DNA of 64,000 nt from JAUIIK01 sp963745675 (GTDB taxonomy: Bacteria > Chloroflexota > Chloroflexia > Thermomicrobiales > CFX8), in contig CAVUYM010000020.1 of assembly GCA_963745675.1 (NCBI GenBank), positions 1-64,000 of the forward strand. The letters run 5' to 3'. Position numbers and translations under genes: made by a program. Shown piece by piece: positions 1-9,310 of the stretch. The notes below the pieces were generated by a model. That model made no database searches, had not been told where the DNA came from, and saw only the letters and a list, made by a program, of their open reading frames with translations. The stretch's first letter is position 1, and each line of letters opens with the position of its first letter.

Positions 1-1
1 C

Positions 2-655
2 GATGACCTCATCGGTTGGTCCGTCGGCGAGGTTGCCTTTCTCTACGGACTGGCCTCGATCTCGTTTGGGATGGCCGAGATGTTCGGGGCCGGCTTCGAC
101 ATCTTCCCGGAGACAATCCGCCGCGGTGAGTTCGACCGGGTGCTGTTACGGCCGCAGAGCGCATTCATCCAGGTGCTCTCGGGCGATTTTCAGCTGCGGC
201 GCCTGGGACGCATTCTCCAGGGCGCCGTCGCCCTCGGGCTGGCCTTCGCCTGGACATCGGCAGACTGGACGCCAGCGAAGCTCGCCTATCTGCCGGTCGT
301 CATCCTTTGCGGCATGGTGCTCTACATCGGCTTCTTCGTCCTCGGCGCGACGATCTGTTTCTGGACGGTCGAGAGCATCGAGGTCATCAACATCATCACC
401 TACGGCGGGACCGAGTTCGCCAGCTATCCGCTGCCGATCTACCACCTGCTGATGCGGCGCTTCTTCACCTTCGTCATCCCCCTCGCCTTCGTCTCCTATT
501 TTCCTTCGCTCTACCTGCTCGACCGCCCAGAAGTGTCGGACTGGCCGCTCTGGTTGTTGATCGTGTCGCCGCTGGCGGCTGCCGCATTTCTCTCGGTCGT
601 CGCGCGCTTCGCCTGGGGATTTGGGGTACGGCACTACCGGAGCACGGGGAGTTGA
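2..655 (+). CDS. ABC-2 family transporter permease (5' end outside window)
   Basis: Membrane subunit of an ABC exporter of the ABC-2/DUF990 type (COG3694-like). The reading frame is open from base 2 and begins mid-protein (DDLIGWSVGEVAFLYG), so the start lies upstream. Several hydrophobic segments are visible, around LAYLPVVILCGMVLYIGFFV, the FFTFVIPLAFVSYFPSLYLL stretch, and WLLIVSPLAAAAFLSVVARF near the C-terminus. The conserved tail pattern G-x(2)-HYRS-x-GS is typical of this family. It sits 39 bp upstream of its ATPase. In this family the exporter is usually two permeases plus one ATPase, so a second permease gene is expected just left of the window. The substrate is unknown. Confidence 0.85.
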   Translation, partial: DDLIGWSVGEVAFLYGLASISFGMAEMFGAGFDIFPETIRRGEFDRVLLRPQSAFIQVLSGDFQLRRLGRILQGAVALGLAFAWTSADWTPAKLAYLPVVILCGMVLYIGFFVLGATICFWTVESIEVINIITYGGTEFASYPLPIYHLLMRRFFTFVIPLAFVSYFPSLYLLDRPEVSDWPLWLLIVSPLAAAAFLSVVARFAWGFGVRHYRSTGS

Positions 656-694
656 ATTGAAGGATCCGAACACCGACACTCCGAGAGAGGCTGA

Positions 695-1690
695 ATGGCG
701 ATGATCACCGTCGAAAACCTGCAAAAGACCTTCTGGGTCAATCAGCGGCGCTCGGGGCTCGGCGGGGCTGTGCGGGGGCTGGTCAGCCGGTCTGGTCATG
801 AGGTTTCGGCCGTCGATGGGATCTCGTTCGAGGTCGAGGCCGGCGAGATGGTCGGCTACATTGGTCCAAACGGGGCAGGGAAGAGCACGACGATCAAGGT
901 GTTGACCGGCATTCTCGTGCCGTCCGGCGGAAGTGTGTCGGTCGCCGGGCTGGTGCCCTGGGAACGGCGGCGGGAGCTAGCTGGAAAGATCGGTGTCGTC
1001 TTTGGCCAGCGCACTCAGCTCTGGTGGGATCTGCCGTTGATCGAGTCGCTGACGTTGCTCCAGCACGTTTACGGCGTACCTTCGGAACGCTTCAACGAAA
1101 ATCTGGCCTATTTTCGAGAGATCCTCGAACTCGATGCGTTCCTCGATACGCCGGTCCGCCAGCTCAGTCTCGGCCAGCGCATGCGTGGTGATCTCGTTGC
1201 CGCGCTGCTTCACGAACCGCCGATTATCTATCTCGATGAACCAACGATCGGACTCGACGTCGTAGCTCGGGCGCGAATCCGCGAAGTGCTGCGGGATATC
1301 AACCGGGAGCGTGGAGTGACGGTCTTGTTGACGACGCACGACATGGACGACATATCCCAGCTATGCAAACGTATGATGATCATCGATCATGGCAAGCTGC
1401 TCTACGATGGCAGCGTAGAAGCCATCCGCGATCGCTACGGCGTCGAACGGACGCTCGTCGTCGACCTCGATGGTTCGGAAGACATTGGCGGCCCGCTCAA
1501 TCTACCGGGGATGACCGACATCCAGCACGATGGACCGCGCCACTGGCTGCGCTTCCGTCGCGACGAGACGACCGCAGCTGTCGCTATTTCCACTGTCACA
1601 GCCCGCTACCGCATCCGCGACCTGACGTTGGAAGAGCCGGACATCGAAGGGATTGTCCGAGGAATCTACGAGGGAAAAGAGGAGGTGTAG
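695..1690 (+). CDS. ABC transporter ATP-binding protein (COG4586-like)
   Basis: ATPase subunit that powers the exporter whose permease lies just upstream. Walker A is GPNGAGKST at about residues 57-65. The signature is LSLGQ rather than LSGGQ, which is common in this subfamily. Walker B is IIYLDEP and the H-loop is TTHD. About 331 aa, longer than a bare nucleotide-binding domain because of a C-terminal extension after the TTHDMDD region, as in COG4586 proteins. The ATG at 695 follows a GAGAGAGG Shine-Dalgarno. Cotranscription with the permease is likely. No terminator is obvious in the 167 bp downstream. Confidence 0.92.
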   Translation: MAMITVENLQKTFWVNQRRSGLGGAVRGLVSRSGHEVSAVDGISFEVEAGEMVGYIGPNGAGKSTTIKVLTGILVPSGGSVSVAGLVPWERRRELAGKIGVVFGQRTQLWWDLPLIESLTLLQHVYGVPSERFNENLAYFREILELDAFLDTPVRQLSLGQRMRGDLVAALLHEPPIIYLDEPTIGLDVVARARIREVLRDINRERGVTVLLTTHDMDDISQLCKRMMIIDHGKLLYDGSVEAIRDRYGVERTLVVDLDGSEDIGGPLNLPGMTDIQHDGPRHWLRFRRDETTAAVAISTVTARYRIRDLTLEEPDIEGIVRGIYEGKEEV

Positions 1691-1857
1691 TGCGTAGGAA
1701 GAATGTATCGTCGTTTCATTCGTCTCGTGTGCTGAATAGCCTTCGGAGAATTGGCCTCCAAGCTCTCCTGCAAACTACCACCCGCTCTGGATAGGCCTCA
1801 GAAAAATCGCATGTTGAAGGATCGGTGGATCTGGCCAGGTAGATAAGAGGTGGTGTG

Positions 1858-2583
1858 CTACTCCAAGAGTGAAGATCTCAGGAGCTCGACTTCATCGCCA
1901 GTAAGTCCATGGTGCAGAAAATAGCCTTCGATCGACTCGTGCTCGTTGCGGAGGGTGTCGAGCATGGACTGGATCGCGTCGGGGGCGATCGCGTCACCGG
2001 GATGGGGTTCGGTGATTCGTTCTCGTGGCAGTTCTCCGCGTTCTATTCGATAGTTGATCCAGCGGGTCATCTCGGAAGCAGTTAGAGCATAGTCATCGAC
2101 GATCAATTCGTCATCAACTCCCAGCAGCGCGAGCAGTAGAGCGATGAAGACACCGGTTCGATCCTTCCCCGCGGAGCAGTGGATGACGATTGGGTGCGAA
2201 GACTCATCTCCAATGGTGCGGGCGACACTGACCACCGCGGGGCCACTGCGGGCGGCAATCGGCAGATAGGCTAGCTCGATGGGCAGGGGCGGGATGTCTT
2301 TCAGGATCTCGGCGCTGCCCAGCGGTATGTGGCGCCGGTCAATGCCCGATTCGACGAGCGGGCCGAGCGTACCGGCGCGTTCGAGATCATCGGCCCAACG
2401 GAGATCTACCTCTGTTCTCAGACCAATGGCGGTCCGCAATCTGTCGACGCCTATCGCGTCCAGCCTGTGTAGCTCTCCCGAGCGATAGAGCGTACCCCAG
2501 CGGGTGCTGCGGCCGTCTTTCGTTGGATATCCACCTATGTCGCGAAAGTTGAAGACATTTGGGATGTCGATGAAGCGCTGCAC
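1858..2583 (-). CDS. Tyrosine-protein phosphatase (Y_phosphatase3 family)
   Basis: Predicted cytosolic protein tyrosine or dual-specificity phosphatase of about 241 aa. The N-terminus FNFRDIGGY is the family's diagnostic motif. The P-loop HCSAGKDRTG lies at about residues 135-144, with Cys136 as nucleophile and the Arg in place. An Asp-rich stretch (DDYALT) follows the P-loop. It is the second gene of a tandem pair; the upstream paralogue ends only 21 bp away, so the two are probably cotranscribed and arose by duplication. The substrate is unknown; some relatives act on phosphoinositides. Confidence 0.9.
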   Translation of the reverse strand: MQRFIDIPNVFNFRDIGGYPTKDGRSTRWGTLYRSGELHRLDAIGVDRLRTAIGLRTEVDLRWADDLERAGTLGPLVESGIDRRHIPLGSAEILKDIPPLPIELAYLPIAARSGPAVVSVARTIGDESSHPIVIHCSAGKDRTGVFIALLLALLGVDDELIVDDYALTASEMTRWINYRIERGELPRERITEPHPGDAIAPDAIQSMLDTLRNEHESIEGYFLHHGLTGDEVELLRSSLLE

Positions 2584-2604
2584 ACCCTCTCCCTTCTGCT
2601 GCGC

Positions 2605-3327
2605 TCAGGTCAACAGGACTTCGTGAAGTTGGTCGATCTCCCGCTCCTTCAGTCCATGCTTACCGACGAACTCCTCGATCGAGCCGTGGCGAGCGCGTAA
2701 TTCGTCGAGCATGGTGGCGATTGCCAGCGGTTCGACGGCGAGTGTCAGGTCCAGGCGCACTTTGTAGTCGTCGGAGAGATCGGGCAGTGTCAAAAGGTGT
2801 TCGCGAATCTGAGCGATGGCGCTATTGCTGAGCCCGTAGTCATCAATGATCGTCTGGTCATCAACGCCGAGCGTGGCTAGCAGTAGAGCCGCGAGAACAC
2901 CGGTGCGGTCCTTGCCGATTGTGCAGTGAAAGACTGCTGGATAGGTCTCCTCGACCGTCAGGAATCGCAATGCTTGAGTGAACTGACCGCCGAAGCGTTC
3001 AGCAAGAGTGACATAAAACTCTCCGGAGATGGGCCGCTCCAAGCGCATCAACAGATCCTGCATGTAGTCGTCCCAGATCGACAGGTGGTGACGATCGACG
3101 CCATTGGCGGCAAGCGGACCGGGATCTCGCCCGACGCCACCTTGCATATCGATGACCGTTCGCAATCCCAGATCGTCCCGCAACCATCTGGCTTCGTCCG
3201 GCGATAGCCCCTGCAGCGAGTCGGCGCGAAAGAGCCTTCGCCATCGTATCTGCCGACCGTCGGCGGTTTCATATCCGCCCAGATCTCGGAAGTTGTGGAC
3301 GGCGGCGAATGGAATGTGGCGATCCAT
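2605..3327 (-). CDS. Tyrosine-protein phosphatase (Y_phosphatase3 family), paralogue
   Basis: First gene of the tandem phosphatase pair, about 240 aa. It has the N-terminal HNFRDLGGY motif and the P-loop HCTIGKDRTG at about residues 134-143, so the catalytic Cys and Arg are both present. It aligns along its length with its neighbour but has diverged clearly, for example a different loop between the N-terminal motif and the P-loop. The ATG at 3327 is preceded by GAAAGGAG. Tandem retention suggests different substrates, but nothing here identifies them. Confidence 0.9.
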   Translation of the reverse strand: MDRHIPFAAVHNFRDLGGYETADGRQIRWRRLFRADSLQGLSPDEARWLRDDLGLRTVIDMQGGVGRDPGPLAANGVDRHHLSIWDDYMQDLLMRLERPISGEFYVTLAERFGGQFTQALRFLTVEETYPAVFHCTIGKDRTGVLAALLLATLGVDDQTIIDDYGLSNSAIAQIREHLLTLPDLSDDYKVRLDLTLAVEPLAIATMLDELRARHGSIEEFVGKHGLKEREIDQLHEVLLT

Positions 3328-3411
3328 GGGACTCCTTTCGGGAAGGCTATAGGTGACAGGTTTCAGGATGTAGCAGAACTATCCACCAGGCTCGTGCCCG
3401 CGCTTGAGGGA

Positions 3412-4373
3412 TCATTCTCCCAGCACCTCATTGAAGAACTGGTCGACACGTGCGTTGAACTGGTGGGTGATATCGAGATCGTCCGGGAGGCCATTGAAGC
3501 CGTGGACGCCGCCTGGAAAGATTGCCAGTTCAGCCTCGTTGCCGGCTGCCGTCCAGCGCGATGCCATGAAGAGCGAGTCGTCGAGGATGGGGTCGAGCGT
3601 GCCGACACTGAAGAGTGCCGGTGGCATGCCGCTGAGGTCGGCGAAGAGTGGCGAGACATCCGGATCGCGCCGCTTCTCGGCTGGCACGAAGCGATCGATG
3701 AACCATTCGACGATCGGCGTCGAGAGAATGAGATTGAATTCTCCCCAATTGGCGCAACTCGGCGTCATCGACAGATCATATGCGCCGTAGACGAGGTTCG
3801 CGCCCTGAAACGGAGTGAGCCCATGCCTATCCCTCAACCGTAGCAGCGTGACTGCCGAAAGATGCGCGCCCGCCGATTCACCGCCGATAAGTAAACGATC
3901 GGTTCCGAATTCCGATGCGGCATTCTCGACGAGCCAGAGCGCGGCAGCTTCGCAGTCGTCTGGTCCAGCGGGATAGGGGTGTTCTGGCGCAAGCCGGTAT
4001 TCGACGCTGACGACGGCAACCTGGTTAGCGTCTGCTTCGCGCAGCCGTGCCGCGTCGCTCTGATCGGCTCCACCGAGCACCCAGCCGCCTCCGTGGATGT
4101 GGAGATAGACGCCACGGATTGTCTCGGGCATGAAAACGCGCAGGTTGAGATCCCCACCTGGACCGCTAATCACACGGTTACTGCTCGTTCGGAATACTCC
4201 AGAGGACCGAAGATGCCTTCGCCAGAATGCCGGGCGTCCCGGATTTCCTGTGGTGTGAAGTTGACGAATGGAGGAGCTTTGGCAAGCTCACTTTCCAAGC
4301 GTTGATTCGCCTCGCGCGTCTTCTCGCTGATCGCTTCGGGGCGGAAGAGGGCTGGGTCAATCTTCATGTTCAT
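3412..4373 (-). CDS. Alpha/beta hydrolase, HSL/acetyl-esterase type, frameshifted
   Basis: Carboxylesterase of the hormone-sensitive-lipase family. The catalytic part (3412-4173) has the oxyanion motif HGGGW, the nucleophile elbow GESAG, an Asp in the LDPILDDS region and the His in GGVHGF. A 67-residue N-terminal part (4170-4373, starting MNMKIDPALF) is in another frame and ends at a TGA that overlaps a GTG. Together they give about 320 aa, the normal family length, and the join (ERAVTV then ISGPGGD) reads through naturally. The likely lesion is an extra GT in a GTGTG run near 4171-4175. The ATG at 4373 overlaps the stop of the upstream amidohydrolase (ATGA), so translation is coupled. The alternative is reinitiation at the GTG. 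Confidence 0.8.
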
Positions 4374-6091
4374 GCTCCATTCAGCGCATTGTGCCGCAAC
4401 GCCGTGCCCGGTCGTTTACCGGTCTGCACGCCGTCGAGGACGGCCGGGACACCGTTGACGAGGACGTGGTGGATACCTCGGGCGTAGGTTTCGGGGTAGT
4501 CGTAATAGCTCGGTGTGTCGATGATTGTATCGGGGTTGAAGATGGTGATGTCGGCCCAGGCACCGGGGCGTATGATGCCACGGTCGTAGATGCCCATCGC
4601 GGCACAGGGCAACGAGGTCATCTTGCGGATGGCGTCCTCCCAGCGCAACCAGCCCTTCTGGCGCACATAGCGGCCGAGGATCATCGGAAAGACGCCATAC
4701 TGGGTTGGATTCGGCACGCCGGGACGTTTCTGCCACATCGCTTTGGTCTGCGCGCCGTCGCCGCCAAAAGATACCCAGGGGTGCTGGACCATCAGCTTCA
4801 AGTCCTCTTCGGCCCAACTGGTGTGCATCACCTTGGCGGTGTCCCAATCGGTCTCGATCGCCTGGAAGAGGATGTCGAAGGGATCGCGGCCCATCTCGCG
4901 TGCCAGATCTCCGGCCCGTCGGCCTTCGAAGTTGCGTTCGGCACAGACGACGAATTCGAGCTGGTCGGGCCATGAGTTGCCAACCAGCGGTCCTTCGGAA
5001 TAGGCCTCGCCCGGTTTTGCGTCGGGAGAGATATACCAGCGAGAGGACGCTCCGTCGCGTAGTTCCTGCTTCAGTCTCTCGCGGCTATCGGAGTCGCGCA
5101 TTTCGGCCTTGAAGGCTTCGTAGCCGTCAGCTGTCGCAGATTCCGGCAGCATGTCTCTCGCCAGGGCGGTGAAGGTCAGAGATTCGCGATAGCCGAAGGG
5201 CATCAGGTCGGCGGTGACCTGGAGGCCGCGCTCACGTCCTTCATCGATCAGCGCCAGCAAGCCTTCAGCGGGGACACCGCGTTGCCGTCCGGCGACGCCG
5301 ATGTGGGAGATGATTGAGGGGATGTTGGCCTGCTCGCTGATGTAAAGCGCTTCTTCAGTCGATGCGATCACTTCCATGTCGTAGTTGCGCATGTGGTTGG
5401 AGTAGACGCCACCATATTCGGCGGCGATCTTGCAGAGCTCGATCAGCTCTTCGACATCGAAATCCATCTCCTTGTGGCTGCCGGATTCGGTCGAAACGCC
5501 GAAGGAGCCCTCCTGCATGGCCTGGTGGGTCAGTTCTTTCATCGTCGCGAATTCGTCGTCGCTGGGACGGCGGCTGTAGTCGCCATAGGTAGCCAGGCGC
5601 AGCGCGACCTGGCCGGTGAAGGTCAGGTAGTGGGTGCTTGGTCCGGCGGCATCGATCGCGTTCAGGTATCCGTCGAGTGTGCGCCAGTTGAAGTCGACGC
5701 CGTGATCGGCCAGCAGCTGGCGGCCTTCTTCAAGGCCACAGACGGTGAAGCGCTCGTGAATCTCTGGCGTCCACCACTCGCGAAAGAAGGCCTCGCCGAT
5801 GGGCGCAGCCGAGTAACCGCAGTTCCCGGCAACATCCAGCGTGACACCCTGGAGCAGTTTGTTCTCGTTTGTGGGATCGGCCAGAATCAGATAATCGGAA
5901 TGTGCGTGAGCGTCAACGAAGCCGGGAGCGACGACCAAACCACTGGCATCGATCTCCTGCTCCGCCTGGGTTCCATTCAACTTCCCCAGTGCGACGACCT
6001 TGCCGTCCTTGATGCCAACATCGGTCTGGAACCAGGGATTTCCGGTTCCGTCGATGACCATGCCGTCGCGGATTATCAGGTCAAGATTCAT
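4370..6091 (-). CDS. N-acyl-D-amino-acid deacylase family amidohydrolase
   Basis: Metal-dependent amidohydrolase of about 573 aa, similar to D-aminoacylase (COG3653), expected to hydrolyse N-acyl-D-amino acids or similar amides. The N-terminal beta-sandwich (DLIIRDGMVIDGTGNPW) leads into GFVDAHAHSD, which carries the metal ligands. Further ligands are likely in SNHMRNYD, SHIGV and the late GGDGAQTKAM segment. The C-terminus returns to the sandwich (GAWADITIFNPDTI). The ATG at 6091 is chosen because GGAGGAAACAC lies just upstream; a longer frame from 6235 runs into the neighbouring transporter gene. It overlaps that gene by 11 bp and the downstream hydrolase by 4 bp, suggesting an operon. Confidence 0.9.
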   Translation of the reverse strand: MNLDLIIRDGMVIDGTGNPWFQTDVGIKDGKVVALGKLNGTQAEQEIDASGLVVAPGFVDAHAHSDYLILADPTNENKLLQGVTLDVAGNCGYSAAPIGEAFFREWWTPEIHERFTVCGLEEGRQLLADHGVDFNWRTLDGYLNAIDAAGPSTHYLTFTGQVALRLATYGDYSRRPSDDEFATMKELTHQAMQEGSFGVSTESGSHKEMDFDVEELIELCKIAAEYGGVYSNHMRNYDMEVIASTEEALYISEQANIPSIISHIGVAGRQRGVPAEGLLALIDEGRERGLQVTADLMPFGYRESLTFTALARDMLPESATADGYEAFKAEMRDSDSRERLKQELRDGASSRWYISPDAKPGEAYSEGPLVGNSWPDQLEFVVCAERNFEGRRAGDLAREMGRDPFDILFQAIETDWDTAKVMHTSWAEEDLKLMVQHPWVSFGGDGAQTKAMWQKRPGVPNPTQYGVFPMILGRYVRQKGWLRWEDAIRKMTSLPCAAMGIYDRGIIRPGAWADITIFNPDTIIDTPSYYDYPETYARGIHHVLVNGVPAVLDGVQTGKRPGTALRHNALNGA

Positions 6092-7181
6092 GTGTTTCCT
6101 CCGATTCCCCAAGCGTTTCAACGTCGTTGGAACTCGCCTCAGCTGGAGGCGGCCATATTTCTTCAATAACGCCCCAGAGTACAACAGAGACCGGGACCGC
6201 GAGAAGAATGCCGATAATTCCCGCTGCTTCAGCACCCGCTAACAGGGCGATGAGCACCACGACTGGCGGCAACTCAACACCGCGCCCGAGAAAGTACGGG
6301 GAGACAATATGCGCTTCGATCTGCGCCAGAACGACGTAGAGGGCGAGCGCTGCGACGGCATGGCCGGGACCAAGCGTCAGGGCAAGCGGAACGGCTAGCA
6401 GAATCGTCACGACGCCGCCAACGTAGGGGATGATCTCGAGCACAGCGGCGATCACTCCGAGTGAGATCGCGAACGGTACGCCGAGTAACCAGAGCCCTAC
6501 CCCCATGCTCACGCCGAAGCTGATCGCGACCAGCGCCTGACCGCGCGCCCAACCACCGATACGCATGCGCGCCGAGGCATCAATTGAGGCGACGCGGTCA
6601 TGGTGGGCGGCTGGCAGGAAGCGGGTCACGGCACGCGGCACCATGTCCGGCCGGACGGCAAGATAGTAGGCAACGACGAGCGTCACAAAGAACAGCACCA
6701 AAGCGCGTCCGGTCGCCAGTGATACCGCAGTCAGGCGCACGGCTATCGTATTCAGGTTATTCGAGAGGCTGCCGGAAATGCTGGTGAAATTCAGATGAAA
6801 GTCGCTATTTGGCGCGACACGGTTGGCGAATTCTTCGAGCTTTGTCGCGTACTTTGGAATCTCCTCCTGCGCCGTCGAGACCTCCGCACTTACGAGTGGA
6901 ATAAGCAGCAGCACGATGCCGGCAAGGACGAGGACACTGAGAAGGTAGATGATCAGAACGCCAGCCTGTCTTGGCAGACCACGCCGCTCGAACCAGCTTG
7001 CCGGCTGGTCGATTGCGGCGGAGATGAGAATCGCCGAGAAGACGACGATCATGACATTTATCAGATGCAGGGCAATCCAGAGGCCGACGACAAACGCAAA
7101 GATCATCAGAATGGTCCGGCGGGAAATGGTGACCGTCAGGGCTTCCGGGAACCGGCGTGGCTCAGTCGGATTTTCGCTCAT
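6081..7181 (-). CDS. AI-2E family transporter
   Basis: Polytopic inner-membrane protein of about 366 aa in the AI-2 exporter superfamily (PF01594). Hydrophobic segments occur near the N-terminus (ILMIFAFVVGLWIALHLINV), in AGVLIIYLLSVLVLAGIVLL, in ALVLFFVTLVVAYYLA, and in a cluster in the second half (VGGVVTILLAVPLALTL and VVVLIALLAGAEAAGIIGIL). The late P-x-G-x(n)-PP pattern resembles the family. The family name reflects one studied member; others are Na+/H+ antiporters, so the substrate is not known. Its 3' end overlaps the start of the amidohydrolase gene. Confidence 0.88.
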   Translation of the reverse strand: MSENPTEPRRFPEALTVTISRRTILMIFAFVVGLWIALHLINVMIVVFSAILISAAIDQPASWFERRGLPRQAGVLIIYLLSVLVLAGIVLLLIPLVSAEVSTAQEEIPKYATKLEEFANRVAPNSDFHLNFTSISGSLSNNLNTIAVRLTAVSLATGRALVLFFVTLVVAYYLAVRPDMVPRAVTRFLPAAHHDRVASIDASARMRIGGWARGQALVAISFGVSMGVGLWLLGVPFAISLGVIAAVLEIIPYVGGVVTILLAVPLALTLGPGHAVAALALYVVLAQIEAHIVSPYFLGRGVELPPVVVLIALLAGAEAAGIIGILLAVPVSVVLWGVIEEIWPPPAEASSNDVETLGESEETHES

Positions 7182-7202
7182 TCGGTTGTTACGAGGGAGG
7201 TA

Positions 7203-7721
7203 TTATCCGGTCGGCTTGCGCCCACGGATGCGCCTGCGCGTGCGGTGAAGTGGGGCGTCGACGGGTATGACACTGATCGTGCCGTCCACTTCGAGCACAA
7301 CAAGCCGCGCCATCCTGATTTCGTCGATCCCATGTTCCCGCAACGCCATGAGCACTTCATCCGTTGTAATCCCTTCCCGTCGCATGTGTTCCTCGATGAG
7401 TTGACCGTTAAAGACGAGCATGGTCGGCGTGCCACTCAGCTCGTGTCCAAACCATGCATTGCGGATTCCAAGTTGACCGACGATCCAGTTGATCCCAACC
7501 AGCGTTGCGGCGGCAAGCAATCCACCCGTGACACTGGTGTTCGATCCGACCATGGCGTTCTGAACGGCGTTAGCAATGACCAGAATCACGATGAGATCGA
7601 ATAAGCGCATCTGGCCAAGCTCGCGTTTTCCAGCCAGTCGCAGCAGGATGAGCAGGCCGCCATATACCATTGTCGTTCGCAAGACAATTGTTGCGAGTTC
7701 GCTCACATCAGTATTGATCAT
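7203..7721 (-). CDS. DUF421 domain-containing membrane protein (YetF-like)
   Basis: Small membrane protein of about 172 aa of the DUF421/YetF family. It begins with hydrophobic helices (LATIVLRTTMVYGGLLILLR), followed by the family hallmark GKRELGQMRLFDL and the helix VILVIANAVQNAMVG. The C-terminal cytosolic domain contains GTPTMLVFNGQLIEEHMRREG and the typical LRxHGIDEI-like segment. No enzymatic role is established for the family. It lies 21 bp upstream of the AI-2E gene and 12 bp downstream of a rhomboid-like gene, within a run of minus-strand membrane-protein genes. Confidence 0.9.
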   Translation of the reverse strand: MINTDVSELATIVLRTTMVYGGLLILLRLAGKRELGQMRLFDLIVILVIANAVQNAMVGSNTSVTGGLLAAATLVGINWIVGQLGIRNAWFGHELSGTPTMLVFNGQLIEEHMRREGITTDEVLMALREHGIDEIRMARLVVLEVDGTISVIPVDAPLHRTRRRIRGRKPTG

Positions 7722-7733
7722 CGCGGCATCATC

Positions 7734-8735
7734 TTAGACGCATTCGGTGGAACCCGTGGGGACAGATTGATCCTGCCGAAAGATACCGAAAAGTATCAGG
7801 GCAATCGCTGCTGTGTTTGCGGCAAGCAGTTCACCGTTGAAGCGTACAAGTAGCTGGATCACTCCCAGGAGCACCACCAGGGCGAAAACGAATGGCCAGA
7901 ATGCCAGCGGTGCGTTGAGCGCGGATAAAATCAACGCTCCACCACCGGCAACCAGGAGCCAAAAGACAATTGTATGCGGCTCGTCGATCTGCGCTACAAC
8001 GATGACGAGTATGCCGGAGAGACCAGCGACTAGAAACCCCAGGGTCAGCCAATTTCCATCGTATATCCTGATCGACGGTTTGAGGCGAGATTCGAGCGCT
8101 CCGAAGAGGATCACTCCGACGCAGAAAGCGATGATGTGACCGACGTCGGTATATGTCTGACCAGTCACCCCCAAAGCAACGAGGACGAGGCCTCCACCAA
8201 CTCCGACAACGAGTCGCCAGCCGCGCCATCTGACCGGCCAACCGGCAATGGCCCCGAGTGCGCACCAGCACGACGCTGAGGCCCCAACGTCATAAGTGAC
8301 TATCGCGGATATCGGACGAATGTTGAATACGAAAGACACTAGAGCGACTAGCAAGATACCGAGAAACGTTGTTGCGAGTGTGCCGACGAACCAGACGGCG
8401 ATTGTCCAGCGGAGTCCATAGCGATACTCGTATAGTCCGACGAAGAGCCCAATCAATGCGATAGAGGAGATCGCGGCGGCAGGATGATCGACGAAGTAGA
8501 TCCCGGCTACAAGCCCCTGGAACTTGCCGTCCCGGAGTGACTCAAAGCCGAAACCGTATGCTTCAAATTGAGCCGAGGTTGGTGGGTGGTCGAGCGTGCC
8601 GGTCCACAGTGCTACTGCGAACACGAGACCGATCGACAGCAATGTCCATGGTATCCGTAGTAGTACTCTGACGCCTGGCCCGGATGGAAACGAACTAAGC
8701 CGCGAAGTGCGTTTGCTTGCGTGTTCCTGATTCAC
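7734..8735 (-). CDS. Multi-pass membrane protein, possible rhomboid-like protease
   Basis: Predicted integral membrane protein of about 333 aa with roughly nine or ten hydrophobic helices. The first six resemble a rhomboid fold: YGLRWTIAVWFVGTLATTFL is followed by YDVGASASCW, a possible GxSx serine motif, and then by TDVGHIIAFCVGVILFG, a possible His-helix. The usual GASG is GASA here. The second half is four further helices of unknown role. The GTG at 8735 is chosen because it overlaps the stop of the DUF1003 gene (GTGA); a longer in-frame version would run inside that gene. The family call is tentative and the membrane-protein call is firm. Confidence 0.65.
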   Translation of the reverse strand: MNQEHASKRTSRLSSFPSGPGVRVLLRIPWTLLSIGLVFAVALWTGTLDHPPTSAQFEAYGFGFESLRDGKFQGLVAGIYFVDHPAAAISSIALIGLFVGLYEYRYGLRWTIAVWFVGTLATTFLGILLVALVSFVFNIRPISAIVTYDVGASASCWCALGAIAGWPVRWRGWRLVVGVGGGLVLVALGVTGQTYTDVGHIIAFCVGVILFGALESRLKPSIRIYDGNWLTLGFLVAGLSGILVIVVAQIDEPHTIVFWLLVAGGGALILSALNAPLAFWPFVFALVVLLGVIQLLVRFNGELLAANTAAIALILFGIFRQDQSVPTGSTECV

Positions 8736-9310
8736 GACTTCTTCGCAAGTTCGCGCAGAATAGTGATCTGCTCCTCCAACAGTGCAATCTGTTGCGCCTG
8801 GACGCTCAGCAGTTCTTCCCATTGTCGCTGCCGGAGTTCGTCGACCTTCAGGTGCAGTTGCTCGATCTCGAGTTCTGCTTTGAGGTTGATCTCGTAGTCA
8901 TTCTCGGCCCGCAACCTGTCCCGAGATTCCACCCGATTTTGGCTCATCATGATCACCGGCGCTTGCAGGCCGGCCAGGAGCGAAAGGATCAGATTGAGCA
9001 GAATGAATGGGAACGGGTCGAAAGATCCAGCGAACAAGCGCAAGGCGTTGATGGTGATCCACAACGCGATGAGTCCGAGAAAGGTGAGAATGAATGTCCA
9101 GCTACCGGCAAATCGCGCCAGGTCGTCAGCAGCACGCTGACCAACCGTCAGGCGTTCCTCCTCCAGTTCGTTGATATCGCGCGCAACGATGGGTTTACTG
9201 CGGATACGCTCGACCACCTTGCGCTCGTCGTCGCGAAGATTTCTGATCAGCCGCTCGTATCGTCTCTCGACGTTGTTTGGATGGCGAAGCTCGGGTGTTT
9301 CTCGATCCAT
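8732..9310 (-). CDS. DUF1003 domain-containing membrane protein
   Basis: About 192 aa. The N-terminal region is charged (NVERRYERLIRNLRDDERKV and onward). It is followed by the DUF1003 core: helix TFILTFLGLIALWITINALR, the F-D-PFPFILLNL motif, helix LILSLLAGLQAPVIMMSQNR, and a basic SRDRLRAENDYEINLKAE segment. The C-terminal 60 residues are a predicted coiled coil (heptads through QLHLKVDELRQRQWEEL and ALLEEQITILRELAKK). Function is unknown. It heads the minus-strand membrane-protein run, with a 115-bp gap to the plus-strand mprF-like gene that probably holds divergent promoters. Confidence 0.9.
   Translation of the reverse strand: MDRETPELRHPNNVERRYERLIRNLRDDERKVVERIRSKPIVARDINELEEERLTVGQRAADDLARFAGSWTFILTFLGLIALWITINALRLFAGSFDPFPFILLNLILSLLAGLQAPVIMMSQNRVESRDRLRAENDYEINLKAELEIEQLHLKVDELRQRQWEELLSVQAQQIALLEEQITILRELAKKS

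Noticed and set aside
146..799. 217-codon minus-strand frame across the first ABC genes
   Set aside because: Antisense to two well-supported genes; composition dominated by charged residues typical of a mirror frame.
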